This document shows, one piece after another, positions 44,436-53,881 of a stretch of 64,000 bases of DNA. The stretch is from NCBI GenBank assembly GCA_944388955.1, contig CALXKJ010000008.1, forward strand, positions 62,001 through 126,000. The letters run 5' to 3'. The stretch comes from an uncultured Spirochaetaceae bacterium (GTDB taxonomy: Bacteria > Spirochaetota > Spirochaetia > Sphaerochaetales > Sphaerochaetaceae). The notes under the pieces are model-generated. The model was not told the origin of the DNA and did no database searches. It was given only the letters and a program-made list of their open reading frames with translations. Positions within the stretch are counted from its first letter, which is position 1, and each line of letters starts with the position of its first letter. The translations under genes were made by a program, and so were the position numbers.

Positions 44436-46847
44436 TTAATTCCAATCCTTGAGCTGGCGTGAGCGTTTTGGATGTCTCAGCCTTCTCAGAGCCTTCGCTT
44501 CTATCTGTCTGATACGCTCCCTTGTTACATCGAAATAGAGACCTACTTCCTCAAGAGTGAGCGCATATCCGTCATCAAGACCGAATCTCATTCTAAGTAC
44601 TTCCTGCTCACGCTGTGGAAGCGTTGACAGGAGCTCTCTGATTTTATCCTGAAGGAGGACAAATGAAGTTCTGCTTGCAGGATTCTCCGCATCCTTATCC
44701 TCAATGAAATCAGAGAGGACGCTATCTTCTTCCTCACCGACAGGTGTCTCAAGAGAGATAGGCTCACGGGCAACGGACTTGACGTTCTTGACCTTTGCTT
44801 CAGGCCATCCAAGATGCTCTGCAATCTCCTTATCGGTCGGCTCGCGGCCAAGACTCTGCATGAGAACTCTGGATTCCCTGACGACTTTGTTGATCTGCTC
44901 AATCATATGAACAGGTACCCTGATTGTCCTTGCCTGATCTGAAATGGAGCGCGTAATAGCCTGCCTTATCCACCAAGTGGCGTATGTTGAGAATTTGAAG
45001 CCTTTCTCGTACTCAAACTTCTCAACAGCCTTGATCAGTCCGATATTTCCTTCCTGAACAAGGTCAAAGAATTGAAGACCTCTATTTGTATACTTCTTCG
45101 CGATTGAAACAACCAGACGGAGATTAGCCTTGATAAGCCTGTCTTTTGCGGACTTAAGCACTCTCTGTCCAATCTGTATATTCTTAACCGCCTGGATAAT
45201 CTCATCAGCAGAGCATTCGAAATCAGTCTCAATAGTCCTCAGCTCTTTCTCTGTAAGCTGAAGCTCCTTGATTTCCTCTTTGATCTGGTCAGATGTCATG
45301 CCAAGCTCTGTTTCAATCTTCTCAGCCTTGCTCTTTGTTGCAAGATCACGGCCAAGCTGCCTTAAATCCTTGGTAGACGTAACCTTTAGCTTTGCTTCAG
45401 ATTCCTTCTTCTTTGCGTTGCAGACGATTATCCTGTCGCGTGCTTTGATGAAGATATCCGTAAGCTCGTCTATCTCCTCCTGCTGAAGCTCAATTGGCGT
45501 AATCCAATCGGATACAGGAATGTACATTCCATTCTCAATCGATTCCAGCTCCTTGCGGAAATCATTATATCTCTTGCCGAGCTCAATCTCTGTAGCGTTG
45601 TTATCGTCTTTTATACGGCGATGTATACGAAGGATTTCCTTCTCAATCTCAGATTCCTTCATATCAGGATGCTCAAGCCTGAAAAGCTTGTCTTTCTCTG
45701 CTACCTGTTCAGCAATCTTCTGATTGAGTGCATTCTCTTCCTTCTTGAGAGTGTCGAGCTTGTTATCGAGAGATTTGAGCCTGTCTTCTCTAGACTTTGA
45801 GCGGCAATACTCTATCCATTCCTCACGGGAAGCAAAATCACTTCTCTTCTTGCCTTTGTAAAGAGGTGACTCCTCATCAGGATAACCACCAAGCTTATTG
45901 AGAAGATCTTCCCTGAGCTTGAGTACATCATCTGACAGGTCAGCAGATTCTCCCGCAAGAAGAAGTCTGGATTTCAGATCCGTATATTCTTCAATCTCTT
46001 TAGGTATATCCTTACCAAGGGCATCCCTATAAGCAGCGTTATATCTTTTCTGTATTGACAGGAATTCCTTAAGCTCTTCGGTCGAGAGTGTTTCCTCTGT
46101 GTCTTCCTCGATCTTCGTGTTCATCTTCTCGATGACCTTCTGGAAGAATGTAATGAGAATACCGCTTTCCCTGATTACAGATTTGACTATATCAGCGCCC
46201 TTCTCCATCTGCATAGCAAGCTCGACTTCCTGCTCGCCTGTAAGGAGATTCTCATTTCCGATTTCCTTAAGATAAAGCCTTATCGGATCATCCTGGGATG
46301 TGTCGAATTTGGAAGCCTGATGACTCTTGTGCTCACTCTGATGCTCTGAAACCGATGAGATATCGATAAAACGCTCGGTAGAGACTTCAGTATCATCGTC
46401 AGTGCCTTTCCACTCACTCAGACTCTCTTCTTCCTCTTCCTCGTCATCCTCATCTTCATCGTCTTCGTCATCATCCTCATCCTTCTTCTTGCTGGATGAT
46501 GTTTCATCATCTTCGTCGTCTTCGTTCTCTATGCTCTCAAGATCATCATCAGTAGGACCTTCCTCCGTAGACTCATCATCGATGTCATCGGAATCAAAGT
46601 CATCATCAAAATTCTCGAGATCCTCCTCTGAAGGCTCATCTGTGAAATCCGGGTCACTATCCTCTGTCTCTGTATACTGGACGCCATCTTCCTTGAGCGC
46701 TTCGCTTATTGCATCGATATCTCCGGGGGCATCCTTATGCTTTTTGATTGCCGAAACGATATCAAGGAGCGTGACATAACCCTGCTCCTTTGATAGCTCA
46801 AGGAGTTCCTTGTAGAAAGCTGAATTCCTGAAATCCTGTTCTGCCAT
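44436..46847 (-). CDS. rpoD: RNA polymerase primary sigma factor RpoD with acidic insert
   Basis: The housekeeping sigma factor directs RNA polymerase to -35/-10 promoters. The 803 residues contain region 1.1, then an 80-90-residue very acidic tract (about residues 60-155, with long runs of aspartate and glutamate). Region 1.2 ([11 protein letters not shown], near 187) and an enlarged helical non-conserved region (about 218-560) follow. Regions 2.1-2.4 come next ([25 protein letters not shown] in parts, [10 protein letters not shown]), then region 3. Region 4 ([41 protein letters not shown] in parts) is at the end. It is longer than typical RpoD (about 600-650). AGAGGA precedes the ATG; dnaG ends immediately upstream. 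Confidence 0.97.
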   Translation of the reverse strand: MAEQDFRNSAFYKELLELSKEQGYVTLLDIVSAIKKHKDAPGDIDAISEALKEDGVQYTETEDSDPDFTDEPSEEDLENFDDDFDSDDIDDESTEEGPTDDDLESIENEDDEDDETSSSKKKDEDDDEDDEDEDDEEEEEESLSEWKGTDDDTEVSTERFIDISSVSEHQSEHKSHQASKFDTSQDDPIRLYLKEIGNENLLTGEQEVELAMQMEKGADIVKSVIRESGILITFFQKVIEKMNTKIEEDTEETLSTEELKEFLSIQKRYNAAYRDALGKDIPKEIEEYTDLKSRLLLAGESADLSDDVLKLREDLLNKLGGYPDEESPLYKGKKRSDFASREEWIEYCRSKSREDRLKSLDNKLDTLKKEENALNQKIAEQVAEKDKLFRLEHPDMKESEIEKEILRIHRRIKDDNNATEIELGKRYNDFRKELESIENGMYIPVSDWITPIELQQEEIDELTDIFIKARDRIIVCNAKKKESEAKLKVTSTKDLRQLGRDLATKSKAEKIETELGMTSDQIKEEIKELQLTEKELRTIETDFECSADEIIQAVKNIQIGQRVLKSAKDRLIKANLRLVVSIAKKYTNRGLQFFDLVQEGNIGLIKAVEKFEYEKGFKFSTYATWWIRQAITRSISDQARTIRVPVHMIEQINKVVRESRVLMQSLGREPTDKEIAEHLGWPEAKVKNVKSVAREPISLETPVGEEEDSVLSDFIEDKDAENPASRTSFVLLQDKIRELLSTLPQREQEVLRMRFGLDDGYALTLEEVGLYFDVTRERIRQIEAKALRRLRHPKRSRQLKDWN

Positions 46848-48680
46848 TTATTCCTCTTTTCCTCTGGCTGCGAAAAGCTCGCTCTTAAGTACGCTTATGC
46901 TGTGATCAAGATCCTTCTTGCGCTCCAGCGCTTCGGAAATCTGCTCATCATCAAGCGAATCCGAGAATGATTTCAATTGGCTCATAAGAACCTCTCTTCT
47001 CTCTTCCATTCCTCTGAGGGTAATCCGGTCTGCGGCTTCATCCAGTGCGCTCCTCTGAACATTGCCTGTATATTCATCCAAGGCAAAAGAGGCAGCTGTA
47101 ATATTTCTAACGCCCTCATCATTGATCAGTGTAAGGAAGATCTCATTCGTCGTGATATCATTACGCATGGCATTCTCAAGTGCCATATATATCGTCTGGG
47201 CTTCCCTATCCTTCAGGTCTCCAAAGCTGATCTTGCCTCTGTATTCGGGGAACAAATCCCTATGGTTTGCTAAATAAAGCATCGCAAAGAGATCTATTGA
47301 GACCGCTGCGGGATTGAATTTGCGCCCAGGAGCGCTCTGTGTTATGCTTCTCTCATCCTCCTCCGCTCTCCTCCCGCTCTCAGGTAAGGAGACATCAGCT
47401 CTGATAGATTCTTCCGATACAGAAAGAAGTGAGGAAAGGGTCTGGATATATGTATCCCTCTCAACGCTTGATTCAGTAGAAAGAAGAAAAGGCGAAAGGA
47501 ATCTGACAAAGTCAGACTTACCCCTGCCTGAAGAAATATTATACTTTTCAGAAGCTTTGGTGACAAGATATTGAAAGGCGCTCTGAGAAGACTTGAAGTC
47601 GTTATAGAGAGCCTCTACGCCTTCTTTTTCTATAATCTCGGAAGCATCCTTGCCTTTAGTAAGCTTATGCACAAAGCATTCCAGTCCTTTCTGATGTATA
47701 AGGGAGATGGCTTTGTCTGTAGATTTCTGTCCAGCTTCATCGCTATCGAACATCAGATCGATACGATGCACATAGCGTGAAAGGAGCTTCACCTGTTCTT
47801 CTGTGAATGCTGTTCCAAGCGATGCAACTGCTGTTGTAATGCCAGCCTGATGCATGGATACAACATCGAAATTCCCCTCGACTATAACAGCAGGCTTATC
47901 TCCTTTCTTGAGTGAGTCAAGCGCTTCATAAAGCCCAAACAGATTATGTCTCTTTGAATAGACAGGGGTGTCTGATGTGTTCTTGTATTTCGGGACATTC
48001 TCCCGTCCTGAAAGATCTCGGCCTGAGAATGCTATATAACGTCCCTGCCAGGAACGGACTGGAAACATCAATCTATCAGCAAACATCGGATAAGGAAAGT
48101 TATTCGGGGAGAAAAGGCCAGATTTCTTCAGAAGATCATCTGTATAGCCTTTCTTCCTGAGAAATGAATAAAGCCATGAAGTATCGGAGGGAGCGTAGCC
48201 GAGCTGAAAACGCTCAGACATCTCTTTCGTCACACCTCTCGACGCAAGATAATCCCTTGCTTTCTGCCCCTCTTCGGAGTTTGTGAGAAAGTAACGGAAT
48301 GAAGAAGCGATACGCTGATTCAAATCAAAAAGAGCTTCAAGCTCATCCTTGTCACGATGCTCGGATGTACCAGGGACTCTTTCAAGCTCGACTCCGGCTT
48401 TCCTTGCTAAGATTTCCACAGCTTCAGAGAAAGAGACGTGGTCCATTTTCTCGACAAATGTGAACATGTCGCCTGATTCACCGCAGCCGAAGCAGTGATA
48501 GAATCCATCCTTATCGTTGATAGCAAACGATGGAGTTCTTTCATTTCCATTGCCGTGGAACGGACACTTTGCCCAGTTCCTGCCGCTTCTAGTGACAACC
48601 GGAATGTATGACTGGACGACTTCAGACATCGTCAGCCGTGTTTTGATTGAATTTATCGTAGCATCACTATAGACAGGCAA
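46848..48680 (-). CDS. dnaG: DNA primase DnaG, TTG start
   Basis: DnaG makes RNA primers for replication. The 610 residues carry the N-terminal zinc-binding domain (CPFHGNGN then HCFGCGESGD), the RNA polymerase basic motif (RYIAFSGRDL region), the TOPRIM fold (VIVEGNFDVVSMHQAG, LMFDSDEAGQKS) and a helical C-terminal DnaB-binding part. I chose TTG 48680. It has GGAG 7 nt upstream, and residues between it and the first ATG (codon 18) match the expected N-terminal helix before the zinc domain. The stop abuts the rpoD ATG, giving the dnaG-rpoD order seen in many bacteria. Confidence 0.95.
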   Translation of the reverse strand: MPVYSDATINSIKTRLTMSEVVQSYIPVVTRSGRNWAKCPFHGNGNERTPSFAINDKDGFYHCFGCGESGDMFTFVEKMDHVSFSEAVEILARKAGVELERVPGTSEHRDKDELEALFDLNQRIASSFRYFLTNSEEGQKARDYLASRGVTKEMSERFQLGYAPSDTSWLYSFLRKKGYTDDLLKKSGLFSPNNFPYPMFADRLMFPVRSWQGRYIAFSGRDLSGRENVPKYKNTSDTPVYSKRHNLFGLYEALDSLKKGDKPAVIVEGNFDVVSMHQAGITTAVASLGTAFTEEQVKLLSRYVHRIDLMFDSDEAGQKSTDKAISLIHQKGLECFVHKLTKGKDASEIIEKEGVEALYNDFKSSQSAFQYLVTKASEKYNISSGRGKSDFVRFLSPFLLSTESSVERDTYIQTLSSLLSVSEESIRADVSLPESGRRAEEDERSITQSAPGRKFNPAAVSIDLFAMLYLANHRDLFPEYRGKISFGDLKDREAQTIYMALENAMRNDITTNEIFLTLINDEGVRNITAASFALDEYTGNVQRSALDEAADRITLRGMEERREVLMSQLKSFSDSLDDEQISEALERKKDLDHSISVLKSELFAARGKEE

Positions 48681-48729
48681 AAGAAAACTCCATTTTTATA
48701 ATAGCATCAAAATCCGGAATCGTGGAGGA

Positions 48730-49179
48730 TTAAAATTTCTTCGGAATCATATAAGGCGGCTCATCACCCATTTTCATGATTCTCTCGATTTCACTTTTTG
48801 AGACAACCCTTCCCTTTCCGATTCCAGGACAGGAATGGGACTCATTCTCCCATGATTCCTGGCTATCAAGGACATTCTTCCAGAAAGGATATGTCCTGCA
48901 TTGCAGAGGACGCGCATTATAGATCGTACAGCCTTTTTCGGTGAGGAAGATGCAATCATAGTCTGAGCGCTCTTTGAGTGATACAAGGTAATAAAGACCG
49001 AAATCGACAAGACGGCAGTAGAGCGAGATGAAAGTCTCCTTATCTGTACCCATGGCAGCTGAAGCAGCTGAGATATCATTCTCAGTCAGATATACATAAC
49101 CAGGCTCTGCAGAACAGCAATAAGAGCACATCTGGCATTGGAATCGCAAACCATTCTCATAGAATTTCTTCATAAACAT
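48730..49179 (-). CDS. YkgJ-family cysteine cluster protein
   Basis: The 149 residues contain the YkgJ (UPF0153) pattern of cysteines: CQMCSYCCS near the N-terminus, then CIFLTEKGCTIYNARPLQCRTYPFW, where I quote only the family-typical ends (CIFLTEKGC and RPLQCRTYPFW). These cysteines probably bind zinc or an iron-sulphur cluster; the function is unknown. I chose ATG 49179, 8 nt after GGAGG (minus strand, 49192-49188). That GGAGG is also the 3' arm of the tRNA-Tyr terminator. Another ATG lies 2 codons later. It precedes dnaG by 49 nt. Confidence 0.8.
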   Translation of the reverse strand: MFMKKFYENGLRFQCQMCSYCCSAEPGYVYLTENDISAASAAMGTDKETFISLYCRLVDFGLYYLVSLKERSDYDCIFLTEKGCTIYNARPLQCRTYPFWKNVLDSQESWENESHSCPGIGKGRVVSKSEIERIMKMGDEPPYMIPKKF

Positions 49180-49204
49180 TAAAAAAGCCTCCATCACGGA
49201 GGCT
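49180..49204 (-). terminator. terminator of tRNA-Tyr
   Basis: On the minus strand AGCCTCC (49204-49198) and GGAGGCT (49192-49186) form a 7-bp stem around GTGAT, followed by T residues. Its 3' arm includes the ribosome-binding site of the next gene. Confidence 0.75.
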
Positions 49205-49210
49205 ATGTTC

Positions 49211-49292
49211 TGGAGAGAGAAGGATTCGGACCTTCGAAGGCTTAGCCAACAGATTTACAGTCTGCCCCCTTTGACCGCTCGGGAACCTCTCC
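49211..49292 (-). tRNA. tRNA-Tyr (anticodon GTA)
   Basis: The minus strand folds into a type II tRNA: acceptor GGAGAGG with TCTCTCC, anticodon loop CTGTAAA giving GTA, a long variable arm, and the TTCGAATC-like T-loop segment (TCCGAATC). The CCA tail is not encoded (A followed by GAA). GUA-type tyrosine tRNA is also a substrate of the queuosine pathway (G34), matching tgt and queA here. Confidence 0.95.
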
Positions 49293-49306
49293 ATAAAACC
49301 ATGAGT

Positions 49307-49335
49307 ATTAAACAGAAAATGCAGATATTAGTCAA
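49307..49335 (-). promoter_or_regulatory. promoter of tRNA-Tyr
   Basis: On the minus strand TTGACT (49335-49330) and TTTAAT (49312-49307) are 17 nt apart, with a predicted start about 8 nt before the tRNA. Confidence 0.65.
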
Positions 49336-49378
49336 TAGATTATCCAAAAATATTCCATCAATTACGCAATTGTTTGTA

Positions 49379-49876
49379 CTATCGACAGTTGTTATTTATA
49401 ATATCGTACTTTTCCTTTAAAGCCTTGTAAACTGGAGGTGTAACCATTGATGAGAAGTCAGCACCGAAAGCCGCAAGCTCTTTGATCTGAGATGCCCTGA
49501 TGAGAAAATATCTTGGATCAGTCGGCATGAAAAGAACTTCCAGCTCCGGATAAAGCTGCTTGTTTGTCATAGCCATCTCCAGCTCATAGGAGAAATCACC
49601 AGCGCCTCGTACACCTCGTATCATGATAGGTATTGAATTATCACGGGCGTAATCAACGGTAAGCCCGGAATGGATTGCATAGACTATATTATCGGCATCA
49701 GGGATTGAGGCTTTGATCAGATTGATCCTCTCTTCCGGAGTGAAGAGATACTTCTTCGAGATATTGTCCGCAACAACGACATGCAGCTTATCAAAAAGCG
49801 CTGCGGCCCTTTCTATGATATTTATATGACCAATAGTCGGAGGATCGAATGACCCAGGGAAAAGCGCGATGCTCAT
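49379..49876 (-). CDS. coaD: pantetheine-phosphate adenylyltransferase
   Basis: CoaD transfers AMP to 4'-phosphopantetheine, the penultimate step of coenzyme A synthesis. The 165 residues have ALFPGSFDPPTIGHINII with the TxGH nucleotide-binding motif, the RGVRGAGDFSYELEMA segment and a C-terminal LIRASQIKELAAFGADF block. I chose ATG 49876 with AAGGAG 5 nt upstream. The next codon upstream (TTG) is less likely. The ATG overlaps the stop of the preceding gene by one base. CoaX, an earlier enzyme of the same pathway, is at 59,781-60,551. Confidence 0.95.
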   Translation of the reverse strand: MSIALFPGSFDPPTIGHINIIERAAALFDKLHVVVADNISKKYLFTPEERINLIKASIPDADNIVYAIHSGLTVDYARDNSIPIMIRGVRGAGDFSYELEMAMTNKQLYPELEVLFMPTDPRYFLIRASQIKELAAFGADFSSMVTPPVYKALKEKYDIINNNCR

Positions 49877-50328
49877 CAAAGCTCCTTAAGTGAATTGACA
49901 TATTCCTTCATGGCTTTTGTCTTGTCCTGGCTTTCAAAAGGAATTGTCCTGACTATCGTGAATCCGCCATTATCGTTTTTGGAGACTACTGCAAAATTGC
50001 CTGCTCCTATATATGAGATCTTCTCGTCAGCGGAAAGTCTTTCAGTCTCTGCGATTCTGGAAATGACACAATCGAAATGGACATATCCCCCATCAGAAGC
50101 AGTGAAAGCTTCCGCTATGTTCTCTATCTCCTGACCGCAATATGAGCATATTGGATGAGGCTCTTTTATCCTCTTTGGTGATTCCACAGGTATTGATGAA
50201 TGATGTTCCCGTTGCTTTGGCACACCGGCTACCTGATTAAGGGTTGAAAAACCGGAAATGGCATTCTGCGCCTTCTTTCCGCTCTTCTTTTTTACAGCCT
50301 TAGGCTGAAGCTGTTTCTTTCCTGCCAT
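49876..50328 (-). CDS. small basic protein with zinc-ribbon-like CxxC
   Basis: I do not recognise a named family. The 150 residues start with a lysine-rich disordered stretch (AGKKQLQPKAVKKKSGKKA). A CSYCGQEIENIAEAF knuckle follows, and a GYVHFDC segment further on provides histidine and cysteine, together a plausible zinc site. The C-terminal half is a compact alpha/beta part (YIGAGNFAVVSKNDNGGF). I chose ATG 50328 over longer frames because homology to typical coding sequence begins there and a TATCAT -10 box ends 6 nt upstream. There is no ribosome-binding site, suggesting a leaderless mRNA. Its stop overlaps coaD. Confidence 0.7.
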   Translation of the reverse strand: MAGKKQLQPKAVKKKSGKKAQNAISGFSTLNQVAGVPKQREHHSSIPVESPKRIKEPHPICSYCGQEIENIAEAFTASDGGYVHFDCVISRIAETERLSADEKISYIGAGNFAVVSKNDNGGFTIVRTIPFESQDKTKAMKEYVNSLKEL

Positions 50329-50334
50329 ACCGCG

Positions 50335-50340
50335 ATGATA
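50335..50340 (-). promoter_or_regulatory. candidate leaderless -10 box
   Basis: TATCAT on the minus strand ends exactly 6 nt before ATG 50328 and lies just after the rplS terminator. The -35 position (TTTATT at 17 nt) is weak. Confidence 0.4.
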
Positions 50341-50353
50341 CCACAGTAGAAGG

Positions 50354-50384
50354 CAAAAATAAACGGCAGGTAATCCTGCCGTTT
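50354..50384 (-). terminator. terminator of the rpsP-rplS operon
   Basis: On the minus strand AAACGGCAGG (50384-50375) and CCTGCCGTTT (50370-50361) form a perfect 10-bp stem with ATTA loop, followed by a T-rich run. It lies 4 nt after the rplS stop. Confidence 0.85.
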
Positions 50385-50387
50385 TCA

Positions 50388-50744
50388 TTACGCGTTCTTC
50401 TTTGTGAGAAGCTCTGGGACCTTTGCGCTCTTTCCGACTCTGGAGCGGAGATAATAAAGCTTCGCTCTTCTGACGCGGCCTCTTCTAACGACTTCGATCT
50501 TCTCAATTCTAGGAGAGTGCATCGGGAAGATTCTCTCAACGCCTACGCCGTAGCTGATCTTCCTGACTACGAAAGTCCTTCTAATGCCAGTATTGTTCTT
50601 TGCGATAACAATACCCTCGAAAACCTGGATTCTCTCTGTTGTTCCCTCAACGATTTTGAAAGAAACACGTACAGTATCACCGATACTGAAATTCTCAGCG
50701 TTCTCCTTCATCTGCTTAGCTTCTATAGCTCTGATAACATCCAT
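50388..50744 (-). CDS. rplS: 50S ribosomal protein L19
   Basis: L19 lies at the 30S-50S interface. The 118 residues show [30 protein letters not shown] (quoted in part as [16 protein letters not shown]), [20 protein letters not shown] and [13 protein letters not shown], the standard family blocks. Its 5' end overlaps trmD by 22 nt, a sign of translational coupling. It is the last gene of the ffh-rpsP-khpA-rimM-trmD-rplS unit and is followed by a strong terminator. Confidence 0.97.
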   Translation of the reverse strand: MDVIRAIEAKQMKENAENFSIGDTVRVSFKIVEGTTERIQVFEGIVIAKNNTGIRRTFVVRKISYGVGVERIFPMHSPRIEKIEVVRRGRVRRAKLYYLRSRVGKSAKVPELLTKKNA

Positions 50745-51484
50745 CTCTGACTATTCCTCTTATCTTCAGAATCAAGAATCTTTAATAATCTTTCCCGCTC
50801 TTCAATGCTGAGAGATGCATTAGAGAGCAGATCAGGCCGGTTCAGCATCGTTTTCTCCAGCCTCTTGTCACATCGCCATTGGGTAATATGGCCATGGTGA
50901 CCGGTTAATAATACATCTGGTACGGATTTAGTGCAATACCTTGCAGGTCTAGTATACTGAGGATATTCCAACAAATTGGAGCTGAAGCTCTCATCTTCAA
51001 GACTTTCATTGGAAATGACTCCATCAATAAGTCTATAAAGAGCATCAATGATAACAACAGAGGCAGTCTCTCCGGAGGAAAGCACATAGTCTCCGATTGT
51101 TATTTCATCTGTCACATATTCATCAATCACTCTCTGGTCAAGGCCTTCATAGTGCCCGCATATGAAGAATAATTCACTCTCTGATGACAAATCCATGGCG
51201 TACTTCTCCGTAAAAGGCTTACCTGACGGAGTTGGAAAGACGACTCTCTTTCCTTTCGCGCCATATTCATCGAGTGCTTTCGAGATAGGATCTGGCATCA
51301 GGACCATCCCCGCGCCTCCACCATATGGAATGTCATCGGCTTTCTTGTGCACGCCATCTGCGAAATCGCGGAAATTGACTATCTCATAGGAAACCAACGC
51401 TTTCTCAACAGCCCGTTTCATGATTGATGATGTGAAGAATGGCTCAACCATCTCCGGGAACAGCGTGAATATAGTGATTTTCAT
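50723..51484 (-). CDS. trmD: tRNA (guanine-N1)-methyltransferase
   Basis: TrmD methylates guanine 37 of tRNAs, preventing frameshifts. The 253 residues show the SPOUT/trefoil-knot signatures [54 protein letters not shown] and the C-terminal [13 protein letters not shown]. The start overlaps rimM by 4 nt. The last 22 nt overlap rplS. Its position between rimM and rplS is the conserved bacterial order. Confidence 0.96.
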   Translation of the reverse strand: MKITIFTLFPEMVEPFFTSSIMKRAVEKALVSYEIVNFRDFADGVHKKADDIPYGGGAGMVLMPDPISKALDEYGAKGKRVVFPTPSGKPFTEKYAMDLSSESELFFICGHYEGLDQRVIDEYVTDEITIGDYVLSSGETASVVIIDALYRLIDGVISNESLEDESFSSNLLEYPQYTRPARYCTKSVPDVLLTGHHGHITQWRCDKRLEKTMLNRPDLLSNASLSIEERERLLKILDSEDKRNSQRWMLSEL

Positions 51485-51987
51485 ATATCAAGAAGCTCCC
51501 CCATCTTAAGCTCGATGGTGCCGCTTTGGAAATCCGGGGATGATATGTACACGGGAAGATATGGTACAAGATATTCTTTCCCGCCATGCTCAACTGTAAG
51601 AAGCATAGCCTGCGCACCCTCTGAGACAGATACAATCCGTCCTTCTTCCTTTCCCTGATACATTACCTTCAGACCGAACAAATCAGCAATATAGAATTCG
51701 CCTTTCTTAAGCTTATGTGCATCAGAGCGCCTGACGCGAAGCACTGTGCCGGAAAGAAGCCTTGCGCTCTCGGGTGTCTCATAGCCTTTGAAACGCATGA
51801 GAAACAACTCACCCTGAGTCATGGTATCAGAGACAAAAAGAAGCTTCTCCCTGCCATCAGGGAAAAGCACATAGCATTCCTGAAGCTTCTTGAGATGCGT
51901 AGTATCCCCGGAGAGAGGATACACTCTCAAGAAGCCTTTGATGCCATGTGTCTTTCCTATAGTCGCAGTCGAGAGAAGCTCTTCCAT
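51481..51987 (-). CDS. rimM: ribosome maturation factor RimM
   Basis: RimM binds S19 and helps process 16S rRNA. The 168 residues show the N-terminal TIGKTHGIKGFLRVYPLS motif, the FKGYETPESARLLSG segment and the PRC-barrel part beginning GEFYIADLFGLKV and ending [23 protein letters not shown] (quoted in part). It touches khpA (one shared base) and overlaps trmD by 4 nt. Lengths and order fit the family. Confidence 0.93.
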   Translation of the reverse strand: MEELLSTATIGKTHGIKGFLRVYPLSGDTTHLKKLQECYVLFPDGREKLLFVSDTMTQGELFLMRFKGYETPESARLLSGTVLRVRRSDAHKLKKGEFYIADLFGLKVMYQGKEEGRIVSVSEGAQAMLLTVEHGGKEYLVPYLPVYISSPDFQSGTIELKMGELLDI

Positions 51988-52220
51988 CAGTCAAGAATCT
52001 CCAGGACGGCTCGTTTTCCGTCGCGTGTTGCGCTAGCTGAAAGGATTGTCCTTATAGCTTTTGCTATACGTCCCTGCTTGCCTATGACCTTACCTACATC
52101 ACCTTCAGCCACATGCAGCTCAAGGATTGTGGATTTCTCACCTTCTATCACATTGACAGTGACTTCATCAGGCTGGTCGACAAGACTCCTGACCATAAAC
52201 TCCACAAGTTCCTTCTCCAT
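51987..52220 (-). CDS. khpA: KH-domain RNA-binding protein KhpA (YlqC-like)
   Basis: KhpA is a small single-KH RNA-binding protein implicated in cell-division and small-RNA control in Gram-positives. The 77 residues contain the KH signature GDVGKVIGKQGRIAKAIRTI and a VNVIEGEKSTILELHVAE strand pair. The gene sits between rpsP and rimM, its usual place. Its function in spirochaetes is not established. The stop shares a base with the rimM start. Confidence 0.93.
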   Translation of the reverse strand: MEKELVEFMVRSLVDQPDEVTVNVIEGEKSTILELHVAEGDVGKVIGKQGRIAKAIRTILSASATRDGKRAVLEILD

Positions 52221-52234
52221 AGGCCCTCCCGGAA

Positions 52235-52498
52235 TCAGTTCTGGGATGTGCGCTGGATCTGGATACCCTGTGAATTGAGAAGATCCCTGACAGTCGGGGA
52301 AACGACAACACCTTTTGCAATCCAGCTGTTGATCTTGTCTGCATCAAGTGTAAGCTGGTTCTCAGCTTCAATCGGGCGATATGTTCCGACTTCGTCGATT
52401 GTCTTTGAGGATGTTGCAATGCGGTTATCCTGTACGACTACCCTGTAGTAAGGTCTCTTCTTAGTGCCTAAGCGCTTAAGTCTCATTGTTGTGCTCAC
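52235..52498 (-). CDS. rpsP: 30S ribosomal protein S16
   Basis: S16 is an assembly protein of the 30S subunit. The 87 residues begin MRLKRLGTKKRPYYRVVVQDNR after two extra codons (MSTT), a standard family start, and include DEVGTYRPI and the KGVVVSPTVRDLLNSQGI part. The start is ATG 52498 with AAGGAG-like sequence upstream. It follows ffh by 26 nt, the common ffh-rpsP order. Confidence 0.96.
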   Translation of the reverse strand: MSTTMRLKRLGTKKRPYYRVVVQDNRIATSSKTIDEVGTYRPIEAENQLTLDADKINSWIAKGVVVSPTVRDLLNSQGIQIQRTSQN

Positions 52499-52524
52499 GG
52501 TTTTCTCCTTATACTGCTTGAAAG

Positions 52525-53859
52525 CTACCTTCCGAATTGCTTCATCAGCGCAGCTTGTAATTTCTTGTTAGTCATCATCTTCCTCATCATGAGGCGTGAT
52601 TTCTCGAATTTCTTGAGCAATCTGTTGACATCAGCAACAGATGTTCCAGAACCTTTGGCGATTCTCTTTCTTCTCGAAGGGCCGATGATTTTATAATTGC
52701 TCTTCTCGAATCGTGTCATGGAGCGGATAATCGCCTTCTCTTTCTCCATTTCTTCCAGATGCAGATCCTCTTCTGAGATATTCCCTTTTGCACCAGGAAT
52801 CATCTCGATAAGCTTATCTGCACTTCCCATTTTATTGACCATTTCGAGCTGCTCAAGATAATCCTGCAGATCGAAAGTATTCTTCTCTACTTTCTTCTGG
52901 ATTCTCTCAGCCTCTGCGGCATCGAACTGCTCCTGGGCTTTCTCGACAAGGGAGACGATATCGCCCATGCCAAGTATGCGGTTTGCTATGCGCTCAGGAT
53001 GGAAGACCTCGAGATCCTCCATCTTCTCACCAGTACCGATGAATTTGATAGGCTTGCCGACTACGCTTCTGAGAGAAAGCGCGGCACCGCCTCTTGTATC
53101 GGAATCGAACTTTGTGAGGATTACACCGGATATACCGACCTTCTCCTCGAATTCCTTAGCGATATCAACAGCACTCTGTCCTGTCATCGCGTCAGCTACG
53201 AAGAGCGTCTCATCTGGTCGTGATGCTTTCGCGACTCTCTGGATTTCATCCATAAGCGCCTCATCGAGGTGCATACGTCCAGAAGTATCGATGATGACAG
53301 TGTCTATGAGATCATGTTTTGCTCTTGAGATTGCCTGTTCAGCTACTTTAGCCGGATCTTTCTCGCCTGGTACGGTGAAGACAGGAACACCAGCCTTCTC
53401 ACCAAGAACCTGAAGCTGTGTGATAGCGGCAGGACGCACAAGGTCTGCGGCAACGAGCATGACCTTACGGCCTTCCTTCTTCAGCTTATATGCAAGCTTG
53501 TGAGCCGCTGTTGTCTTTCCAGAGCCCTGAAGGCCCATCAGAAGTATGACAGAAGTCGCATCCTTCCCTTTCAGCTTGAGTGATGTATCCTCATCACCTC
53601 CAAGAAGGACAACCATCTTATCATAGACAATCTTAGTGAACTGCTGGCCTGGATTGACTGATGCAAGGACTTTCTCTCCCAGCGCTTCGTCAAGGGTTGA
53701 ATTGACGAAACGTCGGACGACACGGAGATTGACATCAGCATCGAGAAGCGCATTCTTGATTTCCTCAACTGCGTCTCTTACATTCTTCTCCGAAATCTTC
53801 CCCTTACCTGAGAGACTTCTCATTACATTGGTAAATTTACTTGCAATACTATCAAACAT
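52525..53859 (-). CDS. ffh: signal recognition particle protein Ffh
   Basis: Ffh is the SRP GTPase that targets membrane proteins to the translocon. The 444 residues contain the N domain, the G domain with GLQGSGKTTAAHKLA, DTSGRMHLDEALMDE, TKFDSDTRGG and a methionine-bearing C-terminal M domain (KSRLMMRKMMTNKK). The RNA-binding RRKRIAKGSGTSVADVN motif is intact. The start is ATG 53859, and the unit has a strong promoter whose -10 box is bracketed by an inverted repeat. Smc ends 61 nt upstream. Confidence 0.97.
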   Translation of the reverse strand: MFDSIASKFTNVMRSLSGKGKISEKNVRDAVEEIKNALLDADVNLRVVRRFVNSTLDEALGEKVLASVNPGQQFTKIVYDKMVVLLGGDEDTSLKLKGKDATSVILLMGLQGSGKTTAAHKLAYKLKKEGRKVMLVAADLVRPAAITQLQVLGEKAGVPVFTVPGEKDPAKVAEQAISRAKHDLIDTVIIDTSGRMHLDEALMDEIQRVAKASRPDETLFVADAMTGQSAVDIAKEFEEKVGISGVILTKFDSDTRGGAALSLRSVVGKPIKFIGTGEKMEDLEVFHPERIANRILGMGDIVSLVEKAQEQFDAAEAERIQKKVEKNTFDLQDYLEQLEMVNKMGSADKLIEMIPGAKGNISEEDLHLEEMEKEKAIIRSMTRFEKSNYKIIGPSRRKRIAKGSGTSVADVNRLLKKFEKSRLMMRKMMTNKKLQAALMKQFGR

Positions 53860-53881
53860 TGTCTTTCCGTAGCAGATTCAG

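Noticed and set aside
46402-46779. Serine-rich plus-strand frame opposite rpoD
   Set aside because: It is the mirror of the acidic tract of RpoD (GAA and GAT codons read as TTC, TCA and similar).
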